A stretch of DNA of 64,000 bases from Actinacidiphila acidipaludis (GTDB lineage Bacteria > Actinomycetota > Actinomycetes > Streptomycetales > Streptomycetaceae). Both the position numbers and the translations under genes were made by a program. The notes below the pieces were generated by a model, which made no database searches, was not told where the DNA came from, and saw only the letters and a list, made by a program, of their open reading frames with translations. Position 1 is the first letter of the stretch. Every line of letters starts with the position of its first letter. Positions 1 to 11,697 of the stretch are shown here, in pieces. The stretch lies in assembly GCF_019890725.1 (NCBI RefSeq), contig NZ_JAINZZ010000002.1, positions 304,382-368,381 on the forward strand. Reading direction: 5' to 3'.

Positions 1-1
1 C

Positions 2-3302
<3,301 letters not shown>

Positions 3303-3310
<8 letters not shown>

Positions 3311-4766
3311 CCCCAAGGGCTTCCTCACCACCGGCCGTGAGACCTCCCCGACCCGCCCGGTCGAGGAGCGCAAGCAGGACTGGAACGAGGTCTACGTCCC
3401 CGGTGGCCTGCTGCCGATCATCAGCAAGCAGGCCGGCCGCTGCATGGACTGCGGCATCCCGTTCTGCCACAACGGCTGCCCGCTGGGGAACCTGATCCCC
3501 GAGTGGAACGACTACGCCTACCGCGAGGACTGGCAGGCCGCCTCGGAGCGGCTGCACGCCACCAACAACTTCCCGGAGTTCACCGGGCGGCTGTGCCCGG
3601 CGCCCTGCGAGTCGGCGTGCGTGCTCGGCATCAACCAGCCGCCCGTCACCATCAAGAACGTCGAAGTCACCATCATCGACAAGGCGTGGGACAGCGGGGA
3701 CGTCACCCCGCAGCCGCCGGAGCGCCTGTCCGGCAAGACCGTCGCGGTGATCGGGTCCGGCCCGGCCGGGCTGGCCGCCGCCCAGCAGCTCACCCGGGCC
3801 GGCCACACCGTGGCCGTCTACGAGCGGGCCGACCGCATCGGCGGGCTGCTGCGCTACGGCATCCCCGAGTTCAAGATGGAGAAGCGGCACATCAACCGGC
3901 GCATCGAGCAGATGCGTGCGGAGGGCACCAAGTTCCGCACCGGCGTGCAGATCGGCACCGACCTGGACGCGGCCAAGCTGGCCAAGCGGTACGACGCGGT
4001 GGTCATCGCGGCCGGCGCCACCCAGTGGCGGGACCTGCCCGTCGAGGGCCGCGAACTGACCGGTATCCACCAGGCGATGGAGTACCTGCCGCTCTCCAAC
4101 AAGGTGCAGGAGGGCGACTTCGTGGCGCCGCCGATCACCGCGGAGGGCAAGCACGTCGTGGTCATCGGCGGCGGCGACACCGGCGCGGACTGCGTCGGCA
4201 CCGCGCACCGCCAGGGCGCGCTGTCCGTCACCCAGCTGGAGATCATGCCGCGGCCGTCGGACGACCGGCCCGCGCACCAGCCGTGGCCGACGATGCCGAT
4301 GGTCTACAAGGTCACCTCCGCGCACGAGGAGGGCGGCGAGCGGGTCTACGCCGTCAACACCGTCCGCTTCACCGGCGACGAGCAGGGCAACGTCCGCGAA
4401 CTGCACCTGGTCGAGGTGGTGTTCGACAACGGCGCGTTCGTCCCGCAGGAGGGCACCGAGCGGATCATCCCCGCCGACCTGGTCACCCTGGCCATGGGCT
4501 TCACCGGCACCGACCAGTCCAACGGCATGATCGACCAGCTCGGTCTGGCCCTGGACGCCCGCGGCAACATCGCCCGCGACGCGGACTACGCGACCAACGT
4601 CGACGGCGTCTTCGTCGCCGGCGACGCGGGCCGCGGGCAGTCCCTGATCGTGTGGGCGATCGCCGAGGGACGCTCGGCCGCGCGGGCCGTGGACGCCTAC
4701 CTCACCGGACTGCCGTCCGCGCTGCCCGCGCCGATCAGGCCGACGGACCGGCCGCTCGCGGTCTGA
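3303..4766 (+). CDS. gltD: Glutamate synthase (NADPH) small subunit
   Basis: Passes electrons from NADPH through FAD and two 4Fe-4S clusters to GltB. The protein has 487 residues, the normal family length. N-terminal cluster cysteines are C47, C50, C55, C59 and C98, C102, C106. The FAD fold follows ([12 protein letters not shown], about residues 145-157) and then the NADPH fold ([11 protein letters not shown], about 285-295). The ATG overlaps the end of gltB by 8 bases, so the two are one operon. A perfect 14-bp hairpin 66 bases after the stop ends the unit. Confidence 0.97.
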
Positions 4767-4831
4767 CCCGTCACCGTCCCCGCGACGGACCCAGGATGTC
4801 CCGCACAACGGCGTGCGGAACGCGGTAACAC

Positions 4832-4875
4832 CAGCGGCGCCCGCCACTCCCCGACCAAGGAGGCGGGCGCCGCTG
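4832..4875. terminator. GC-rich terminator hairpin after gltBD
   Basis: Perfect 14-bp inverted repeat CAGCGGCGCCCGCC (4832-4845) with its complement at 4862-4875, and a 16-base loop. It lies between the convergent gltD and the minus-strand gene ending at 4939, so it may work in both directions. There is no U tract, as is usual in Streptomyces. Confidence 0.8.
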
Positions 4876-4938
4876 CCGTGTTCGTCCGGTGACCGGCAAC
4901 GACCGCGGGAGCCGGCCGCCCGCGGGACCGGCACCGGG

Positions 4939-5862
4939 TCAGGTGTCGCAGTCCAGCACGCTCTGGCACAGGGTGCAGCGCGCCCGCAGCCGGCCCCGGC
5001 TGGGAAGCCGTATCCGCTGGTGGCAGGTCGGGCACGGGAACGACACCCGCGGCGCCGACGGCGGTCCGTCGAACGTGTAGTCCGCACCCGGGGCCAGCGC
5101 CCGGCGGTCCTTGGCGTAGCGGCGCCGCGCCGCCCAGCCCGCCGCGGCCAGCGGCGGCCGGTGCAGGTCCTGGCGCGCCCGGGCCAGCCCCGCCCGGTAG
5201 GCGTCCCGCGCCTGCGCGCTGCGGAACCACGGCTCGATGTCGTCGCCGAACGCCAGCGCCCGCTTGGCCAGCACGTACCCGAACTCCTCGGGCGTGAGAT
5301 ACCCCAGTTTGTACGCCGACATCATCAGCCGCTCGCCGCGGATCGCGGCCTCCTCCCGGTAGGCGTCCAGCAGCAGCCAGCCCGCGCCGAGGTAGGCCGT
5401 CGCGGTGTCGGTGAGGATCTCGTTGTCGCGGGTGCCGGGGAACTCCAGCCCCAGGCGGTGCAGATAGACGTGCATCACCTCGTGCGCCAGCGCCGCGCCC
5501 ACGTCCCGGCGGTCGGTGCGGAACCGCGCGTGCAGCTCGATGAAGTACTCGGGTCCCGCGGCCAGTTCGACGTTCCCGGCGTGCACCATGTCGCGGAAGC
5601 CCACCACCATCCGGGCGTCCGGCAGCCGGAAGTGCTGGACCATCACGCGGGCCACGCGCTGCGCCCCGAGGTAGAGGTCCTCGTCGTCGGGGAAGTCCAC
5701 GAGTTCCGGGTGGACGCTGGTCGCGAACCGGGCCACGCCGTCCGCGGACAGCCGCCGGTAGACCGCGGTCAGGGCGGACTGGATGGTCCCCAGGTGCGGG
5801 AAACCGTGCACGATCGGCTCGCTCGCGGCGGTGGACGCCCCGGGCTCGGCTGGCTCGGCCAT
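4939..5862 (-). CDS. Putative zinc-metallopeptidase-like protein with C-terminal zinc ribbon
   Basis: Not recognised as a named family. The 307-residue protein has an HEVMH motif at residues 127-131, the gluzincin-type HExxH zinc site, inside a hydrophobic helix (ALAHEVMHVYLH). Downstream acidic residues in the segment ILTDTATAYLGAGW could supply a third ligand. The last ~30 residues hold two CxxC pairs (CPTC and CTLC) typical of a zinc ribbon. No signal peptide or membrane span is seen, so it is probably cytoplasmic. The ATG at 5862 is chosen over the GTG at 5868 because GGGGAGG sits at the right distance only for the ATG. The gene lies 152 bases downstream of the serpin gene on the same strand. 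Peptidase activity is inferred from the motif only. Confidence 0.75.
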   Translation of the reverse strand: MAEPAEPGASTAASEPIVHGFPHLGTIQSALTAVYRRLSADGVARFATSVHPELVDFPDDEDLYLGAQRVARVMVQHFRLPDARMVVGFRDMVHAGNVELAAGPEYFIELHARFRTDRRDVGAALAHEVMHVYLHRLGLEFPGTRDNEILTDTATAYLGAGWLLLDAYREEAAIRGERLMMSAYKLGYLTPEEFGYVLAKRALAFGDDIEPWFRSAQARDAYRAGLARARQDLHRPPLAAAGWAARRRYAKDRRALAPGADYTFDGPPSAPRVSFPCPTCHQRIRLPSRGRLRARCTLCQSVLDCDT

Positions 5863-6014
5863 GAACACCTCCCCTGACGATCGAGCCTACGCGTCGCACC
5901 GAGCCGTTGTCGCCGTCCCCGGAGCCCCGTCACCCGCCCTGCTTCCGCCGCTGTTCCGCCGCTGCTTCCGCCCGTGGACGTGCCCGACCCCCGCTTCCGC
6001 CGGCCGGCACACGC

Positions 6015-7151
6015 TCACGAACGGCCGGACCCGCCCACCGGCAGCGGGCCCGGGTCGACCGGGGCGTTCGCCTGCCAGGCGGCGAGCAGCGGCACCTCGC
6101 CGGCGGCCGGCAGCACCACGACACCGAAGGGCCGGTCGAAGGCGATGTGCAGCGGATCGGTCCGCCCGGCCGCGAGGGACCTGGTCATCATCACCGTGGT
6201 CACCGCGGCGGCCTCCACTCCCTGTTCCGCGACGCGCAGCAGGCACTCCTGCGCCACCTGGGAGACCCTCAGCCGCTCCTCGGACAGCAGGGAGAAGTCC
6301 GCCGCGCCGCTGGTGGCCGACCGCACGCCCAGAGCGGGGAGATGGGGGGTGACGTCCGTACCGGCGCGCAACGACAGCCGCGGCAGCGCCACGGTGACCC
6401 GTTCGGCCCGCACCGGCACCGGCTTCCCCGACCACGCCTCGGGCAGCACCTGCCCGGCCGGCGCGTCCGGCGCGCCGAGCAGGAACCGCACGCGGGCGCC
6501 GGGCGCCCCGTCCGGCGCCGCCGCACACGGCAGTTCGACCACCGTGGCGCCGCCGGGCGTGGCCCACACCGCGTGCGACGGGACCGGGCCGTGCATCGTC
6601 GGCACCTGACGGACGACGCCGTCGGCATCCCGGAAGTCCCGCGGACGGGTTCGGTCCGGAGCGAACGGCCGCGCCCAACGGGCCTTCAGCGCAAGCGCGT
6701 TGACCAGCACCAGAAGCGCGCTCCCCGGCGCCCGCAACGGCAGGGCGGCGATCAGGCCGCCGGTCGCCGCCCGCACCCAGGCGTCCAGCGCCTCCTGGTC
6801 CCCGAGCGGCCCGGCCGCCACGTCGGGCAGCGCCGCCCGGTACGGCGCGAGCAGCGGCGCCCGCGTCCACAGACTCGTCGCCACGGCCAGCGCGTCGGTG
6901 CCGGCCAGGGCCCGCGCCACCTCGGTAGTCGCCTCGCCCGCCGCCGGGCCCGCCGTGCCGAGGAGTGCCCGCAGTTCCGCGGCGGTCTCCCGCGCCGCAC
7001 CGGCCGCGACGGCGGCCAGCGCCAGCCACAGCCCGGCGGGGGAGCAGACCAGGTTCCCGCCCCGCGCCGCGGCGTCCCCGGCCACCACCGGCACCCAGCG
7101 CCCGGCGAGGGACCGGATCGCCGCCGCCGGCGCGCTGCTCATGTCGGTCAT
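6015..7151 (-). CDS. Serpin family protein
   Basis: 378 residues, the usual serpin core length. The N-terminal third carries the conserved NLVCSPAGLWLALAAVAAGA block. The C-terminal part has the reactive-centre hinge EQGVEAAAV (about residue 305), with alanines at the P12-P10 positions as in inhibitory serpins, and the breach motif FDRPFGVVVLP. There is no signal peptide, so an intracellular target is likely. The exposed loop is about five residues longer than in alpha-1-antitrypsin, so the P1 residue cannot be assigned; arginines in TRS and GRT are candidates. The start ATG has GGGAG upstream; a second in-frame ATG lies three codons later. Its neighbours are a metallopeptidase-like gene (same strand) and pepN (divergent). 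Confidence 0.88.
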   Translation of the reverse strand: MTDMSSAPAAAIRSLAGRWVPVVAGDAAARGGNLVCSPAGLWLALAAVAAGAARETAAELRALLGTAGPAAGEATTEVARALAGTDALAVATSLWTRAPLLAPYRAALPDVAAGPLGDQEALDAWVRAATGGLIAALPLRAPGSALLVLVNALALKARWARPFAPDRTRPRDFRDADGVVRQVPTMHGPVPSHAVWATPGGATVVELPCAAAPDGAPGARVRFLLGAPDAPAGQVLPEAWSGKPVPVRAERVTVALPRLSLRAGTDVTPHLPALGVRSATSGAADFSLLSEERLRVSQVAQECLLRVAEQGVEAAAVTTVMMTRSLAAGRTDPLHIAFDRPFGVVVLPAAGEVPLLAAWQANAPVDPGPLPVGGSGRS

Positions 7152-7239
7152 GGTCTCCCCTGCGCCGGTTCACCCTGCCAGGCCGCGCCCGTGAGCCGTG
7201 CCCTGTGTCACGGTAGCCACAGGGGCACGGAAGCGGGCA

Positions 7240-7275
7240 CGGACGCCTACGCCGACACGGACGCCTACGCCGACA
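7240..7275. repeat. 18-bp tandem duplication in the serpin/pepN intergenic region
   Basis: Two perfect adjacent copies of CGGACGCCTACGCCGACA (7240-7257 and 7258-7275). They lie in the 268-base divergent spacer between the serpin start (7151) and the pepN start (7420). An imperfect hairpin with arms CCCTGTG and CACAGGG is at 7201-7224. No clear -35/-10 pair was identified. Confidence 0.85.
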
Positions 7276-7419
7276 CCGTACAAGTGGCCGCCAACGGGAC
7301 GGTTCGGTCACCGGGAGCCGCCGGCCGGCGACCCAGGAGCGGCACCGCGGGCCGCCACGCCCGGAAAATCGCACGACTGACCGGGAAATCCGTATCCAGC
7401 GGCTCGCAGGTGAGGCAGC

Positions 7420-9921
7420 ATGAGCCGCATGCCAGCTCTGACCCGCGCGGAAGCCGAGACCCGCGCCCGCGACCTGTCCGTCCAGCGCTACGCGATCGAC
7501 CTCGACCTCACCAGGGGCGAGGAGATCTTCGGATCGACCACGGTGATCCGGTTCACGGCGCTCCAGGACTGCGACACCTTCGTCGAACTCAGACCCGCCG
7601 CGCTGCACCGCGCCGAACTCGACGGCAGGGCACTGGACCCCGGGCTGCTCGACGACAACCGGCTGTCGCTGACCGGGCTGACCGCGGGCGAACACGAACT
7701 GCGGGTCGAGGCCGACATGCGCTACTCGCGCACCGGCGAGGGCATGCACCGCTTCACCGACCCCGCCGACGGCGAGGCCTACGTCTACACCCAGCTCTTC
7801 ATGGACGACGTGCAGCGGGTCGCCGCCGCCTTCGACCAGCCGGACCTCAAGGCGGTGTTCGACGTCGAGGTGACCGCGCCCGAGGAGTGGACGGTGCTCG
7901 GCAACGGGCTCGCCACCCGTACCGCGCCCGGCCGCTGGCGGCTGGCCACCACACCGCCGCTCGCCACGTACTTCCTGTGTGTGGTCGCCGGCCCCTACCA
8001 CTCGGTGCGCACCGAGCACGCCGGCATCCCCTTCGGCCTGCACTGCCGCCGCTCGCTCGCCCCCTACCTGGACCGCGACGCCGGCGAACTCCTCGACATC
8101 ACCCGCAAGTGCTTCGACCGGTACCACGAACTCTTCGACGAGCCCTACCCGTTCGACTCCTACGACCAGGCGTTCGTGCCCGAGTTCAACGCCGGCGCGA
8201 TGGAGAACCCGGGGCTGGTCACCTTCCGCGACGAGTACGTCAGCCGCTCCGCGGTGACCCCCGCCGAAGCGCAGTTCCGCGCGGTCGTCGTCGCCCACGA
8301 GATGGCCCACATGTGGTTCGGTGACCTGGTCACCCTGCGCTGGTGGGACGACATCTGGCTCAACGAGTCGTTCGCCGAGTACATGGGCTACCAGGTGATC
8401 AGCGAGGCCACCGCCTTCACCGGCGCGTGGAACGACTTCGCCGTCGTCCGCAAGGCGTGGGGCACCGACGCCGACCAGCGGCCCTCCACCCACCCCGTCG
8501 CCCCGGAACCCGACGCCGTCCCCGACACCGCCTCCGCGCTCACCAACTTCGACGGCATCTCCTACGCCAAGGGCGCGTCCGCGCTGCGCCAGCTCGTCGC
8601 CTGGCTCGGCCGCAAGGAGTTCCTGGCCGGCATCAACGAGCACTTCGCCCGGCACCGCTTCGGCAACGCCACCCTCGCCGACTTCATCGACTCGCTGTCC
8701 TCCGCCACCGACCGCGACGTGCCCGCGTGGGCCGACGCGTGGCTGCGCACCAGCGGACTCGACACCCTCACCCCGGCCGCCTCGCCCGCGCCCAACGGCT
8801 GGCGCCTGGAGGTCCAGCACGCCGGCAGCCGCCCGCACCGCATCGGCGTCGGCCTGTACGACCGGGCCGTGACCGACCCCGGGCAGCTCGTCGAACGCGC
8901 CCGCACCACCTTCGACATCACCGCCACCTCGGTGGTGGAGAAGCGGGAACTGTCCGGGCCGCGGCCCGACCTGATCCTGCTCAACGACGGCGACCTGACC
9001 TTCGCCAAGGTCCGGTTCGACGAGCGCTCCTGGGAGACGCTCGCCGACACCCTCGGCAGCCTGCCGGACCCGCTCAGCCGCGCCGTCGCCTGGAACGCCG
9101 CCCGCGACCTGGTCCGCGACGGGCGCATCACGCCCGCCGACCACCTCGCGCTGGCCTGCCGCCACCTGCCGGTCGAGACCGACCCGTACCTCGTCGAGGG
9201 CGTGCTCACCTTCACCCGCACGACCGTCGTCGACCGCTACCTGGCGCCGGACCTGCGCACCGACGCGCTCGCCTCCCTCGCCGAGACCAGCCGCGCGCTG
9301 CTGGACACCGGACGCGAGGGCAGTCTGCTGTCGGCCACCCGCGCCCTCATCGACTGCGCGGTCACCGAGGAGGACGCGGCGCGGCTGCGCACCTGGTACG
9401 AGGACGGGGCGATCCCCGGAGCGCCCGAGCTCGACCCGGAACTGCGGTGGCGGCTGCTGCTGCGGCTGTGCGTGCTGGGGGCGGCCGGGGCCGCGGAGAT
9501 CGACGCGGAACTGGCGCGGGACACCAGCGCCAAGGGGCTCGAAGGGGCCGCCCGCTGCCGGGCGGCACTGCCCGAGGCGGCGGCCAAGGAAGCGGCGTGG
9601 GCGTCGATGTTCCACGACGACGCCCTGTCGAACTACCTGTTCACCGCGACCGCGCAGGGTTTCTGGCACCCCGAGCAGCGGGACCTGCTCGCGCCGTACG
9701 CCGAGCGGTACTTCCCCGACGCGACGGCGCTGGCCGCTCGGCGCGGGCCCGCGATCGCGGAGGCGGCCGGGCGGTACGCGTTCCCCTTCACGGCGATCGA
9801 CCCCGCGACCCTGGCGTCGGGGCGGGCCGCCCTGACCGACCCCGAGCTGACCCCCGCGCTCCACCGCGCCCTCACCGACCGCCTCGACGACCTCACCCGC
9901 ACCCTCCGCCTCCGCCCCTGA
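7420..9921 (+). CDS. pepN: Aminopeptidase N (M1 family zinc metallopeptidase)
   Basis: Removes N-terminal residues from peptides in the cytoplasm. 833 residues, close to the family norm of about 850. The substrate motif GAMEN is near residue 257. The zinc site HEMAH is near residue 292, and the third ligand glutamate is in NESFAEYMG about 20 residues further on. A long helical ERAP1-like C-terminal domain follows. GTGAGG lies seven bases before the ATG at 7420; an in-frame ATG at 7429 is the alternative. No signal peptide. Divergent from the serpin gene. Followed by an intergenic repeat that may act as its transcript end. Confidence 0.95.
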   Translation: MSRMPALTRAEAETRARDLSVQRYAIDLDLTRGEEIFGSTTVIRFTALQDCDTFVELRPAALHRAELDGRALDPGLLDDNRLSLTGLTAGEHELRVEADMRYSRTGEGMHRFTDPADGEAYVYTQLFMDDVQRVAAAFDQPDLKAVFDVEVTAPEEWTVLGNGLATRTAPGRWRLATTPPLATYFLCVVAGPYHSVRTEHAGIPFGLHCRRSLAPYLDRDAGELLDITRKCFDRYHELFDEPYPFDSYDQAFVPEFNAGAMENPGLVTFRDEYVSRSAVTPAEAQFRAVVVAHEMAHMWFGDLVTLRWWDDIWLNESFAEYMGYQVISEATAFTGAWNDFAVVRKAWGTDADQRPSTHPVAPEPDAVPDTASALTNFDGISYAKGASALRQLVAWLGRKEFLAGINEHFARHRFGNATLADFIDSLSSATDRDVPAWADAWLRTSGLDTLTPAASPAPNGWRLEVQHAGSRPHRIGVGLYDRAVTDPGQLVERARTTFDITATSVVEKRELSGPRPDLILLNDGDLTFAKVRFDERSWETLADTLGSLPDPLSRAVAWNAARDLVRDGRITPADHLALACRHLPVETDPYLVEGVLTFTRTTVVDRYLAPDLRTDALASLAETSRALLDTGREGSLLSATRALIDCAVTEEDAARLRTWYEDGAIPGAPELDPELRWRLLLRLCVLGAAGAAEIDAELARDTSAKGLEGAARCRAALPEAAAKEAAWASMFHDDALSNYLFTATAQGFWHPEQRDLLAPYAERYFPDATALAARRGPAIAEAAGRYAFPFTAIDPATLASGRAALTDPELTPALHRALTDRLDDLTRTLRLRP

Positions 9922-10284
9922 GCCCAAGCCCGCGCCCACCCGGGATGCCTCAGCCCCTGGTGCCGCCGGTGCCCCGCAGGGGCGCGGGGAACCGCGCGGC
10001 CGGCCGTCGCGGTGCCGCACTCCGCCACCGGCCCGCGGGGGCTCTTCGTGCCGGCACCGGCCGACCGGCGGCCCCCCTGCCTGGGCAGGGCAGGCCACGG
10101 CGTGCCCGGGGACGCGGACGGCAGGGGCGGAACGGGTCCGGGCGAGCCCGGGGGAGCGGGCAGTCCGGGGGAAGGGCGAAGGGCAGCGGGGGAACCGCGC
10201 CGGAGGCGATTGCGTGCCTTGGCGGCCCGATGATCGTTGGACAAGACGCTCGTCGGACACCAACTGCCCAGTGAGGGACCGCAC
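9922..10284. other. 363-base gene-free stretch holding a Streptomyces-type extragenic repeat
   Basis: No convincing ORF. The 5' half holds the repeat annotated at 9951-10080. The 3' half should hold the promoter of the decarboxylase gene, but no clear -35/-10 was found. No iron box (a TTAGG...CCTAA palindrome, as bound by DmdR/IdeR repressors) is visible. Confidence 0.7.
9951..10080. repeat. Dispersed GC-rich extragenic repeat
   Basis: The core hairpin GCCCC-GCA-GGGGC (9971-9983) is followed by GCGGGGAACCGCGCGGC and then, about 40 bases on, by a GGCCCGCGGGGGCTC element. This arrangement resembles the repeat often found after genes in Streptomyces genomes (GCCCC..AGGGGCGCGGGGAAC...). Seen in sequence; the family assignment is from memory. 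It directly follows pepN and probably folds at the transcript end. Confidence 0.6.
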
Positions 10285-11697
10285 ATGCCGATGCCCGGAC
10301 TCGCCGGCGGCCGCCACGGCGCGGAGGAGCTGCGGCCGCTCGTGGAGACCGTGTACACCGCGCTCGCCGACGGTGCCCGCGACCGGGGCGGCGCGATGCC
10401 CGCGGGCGGCCCGGAGGGCGTCGCGGCCCGGCTCGCCCAGGCGGTGGGCGACGTCCTGCCCCGCGGCGGCACCGGCGAGCGCGAAGCCCTGTACACGCTG
10501 ACGCACGCCCTCGCCGAGGGCTCCGCCGACCCCGCAGAACCGCTCTGCGCAGCCCACCTGCACTGCCCGCCGCTGGCCCTGGCCGCCGCCGCGGACCTCG
10601 CCGCCTCCGCGCTGAACCCGTCGATGGACTCCTGGGACCAGGCCCCCGCGGCCAGCGAACTGGAGGCGCGGCTCACCACGGCGCTGGCCGCCCTCGTCTT
10701 CCCCGACCTGCCGGCCCCCGACGCCCTGGTCACCACCGGCGGCACCGAGTCCAACCAGCTCGCCCTGCTGCTGGCCAGGGAACGCGCCGCCGGCGGCCCC
10801 CGCGTGCAGACCGTCTGCGGCGCCAACGCGCACCACAGCGTGCTGCGCGCCGCGTGGCTGCTGGGCCTGCCCAGTCCCGTCGTGCTGGACACCCCCGCCG
10901 GCGTCCTGGACCCCGCCGTCCTGGACGCCGCCCTGGACGAACTGCCGAGCCGCGCCCTGATCGTGGCCACCGCCGGCACCACCGACGCCGGCGCGATCGA
11001 CCCGCTGCCGGAGGTCGCCAAGGTCGCCGCCCGGCACCGGGCGGAGCTGCACGTGGATGCCGCCTACGGAGGCCCGCTGCTGTTCAGCCGCCGGGAGGCG
11101 GCCAAGCTCGACGGCCTGCAGTCGGCGGTGTCCGTCACCCTCGACCTGCACAAGCTCGGCTGGCAGCCGGTCGCCGCGGGCCTGCTCGCGGTGCCCGACG
11201 GCACCGCCCTGCGCCCGCTCGACCACCGGGCCGACTACCTCAACGCCCAGGACGACACCGACGCCGGGATGCCCGACCTGCTCGGCCGCTCGCTGCGCAC
11301 CACCCGCCGCCCCGACATCCTCAAGATCGCCGTCACGCTGCGCGCCCTGGGCCGCGACGGGATGGCCGCGCTCGTGGACGCGGTCTGCGACCTGGCGGCG
11401 GTGCTGGCCGCCAAGGTCGACCAGCACCCGCGGCTGACGCTGTACGGGCCGCCGGCCATCAGCACCGTGCTGTTCCGCCCGGCCGGCGCCACCGACGAGG
11501 ACGTCGCCGAACTGCGCCGCCGCCTGATGTACGAGGGCCGCGCGGTGCTCGGGCGGGCACGCGCCGGCGGCCGGCTGTGGCTCAAGGCCACCCTGCTCAA
11601 CCCCCGCCTGCGGCCCGAGGACCTCGACGCCCTGCTCGCACTCGCCGCCGGGCCCCCGCACACCACCGGCACCACGGAAGGCAGCACCGCGTCATGA
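10285..11697 (+). CDS. PLP-dependent (group II) decarboxylase, siderophore DesA-like
   Basis: 470-residue pyridoxal-phosphate decarboxylase. The PLP-binding lysine is K290 in LDLHKLGW. The cofactor aspartate is in HVDAAYGG and the phosphate-binding segment is TTGGTESNQ. The family includes DesA-type lysine/diamine decarboxylases, glutamate decarboxylases and diaminobutyrate decarboxylases; the substrate cannot be read from sequence. The ATG at 10285 is preferred over an upstream in-frame start at 10237 because GTGAGGGA precedes it. The stop overlaps the next gene's start (ATGA), and that gene is an amine/amino-acid N-monooxygenase, so the pair probably makes an N-hydroxy diamine. No acyltransferase or NIS synthetase gene follows. 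Confidence 0.85.
   Translation: MPMPGLAGGRHGAEELRPLVETVYTALADGARDRGGAMPAGGPEGVAARLAQAVGDVLPRGGTGEREALYTLTHALAEGSADPAEPLCAAHLHCPPLALAAAADLAASALNPSMDSWDQAPAASELEARLTTALAALVFPDLPAPDALVTTGGTESNQLALLLARERAAGGPRVQTVCGANAHHSVLRAAWLLGLPSPVVLDTPAGVLDPAVLDAALDELPSRALIVATAGTTDAGAIDPLPEVAKVAARHRAELHVDAAYGGPLLFSRREAAKLDGLQSAVSVTLDLHKLGWQPVAAGLLAVPDGTALRPLDHRADYLNAQDDTDAGMPDLLGRSLRTTRRPDILKIAVTLRALGRDGMAALVDAVCDLAAVLAAKVDQHPRLTLYGPPAISTVLFRPAGATDEDVAELRRRLMYEGRAVLGRARAGGRLWLKATLLNPRLRPEDLDALLALAAGPPHTTGTTEGSTAS

Noticed and set aside
10100..10284. Iron-box operator for the decarboxylase/N-monooxygenase pair
   Set aside because: Searched by eye for a TTAGGTTAGGCTCACCTAA-like palindrome; nothing similar present.
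5887..11661. Very long minus-strand open frame (1,924 codons)
   Set aside because: Arg/Gly/Ala-rich shadow frame opposite pepN and the decarboxylase gene; no family motifs, and the opposite strand has clear genes.
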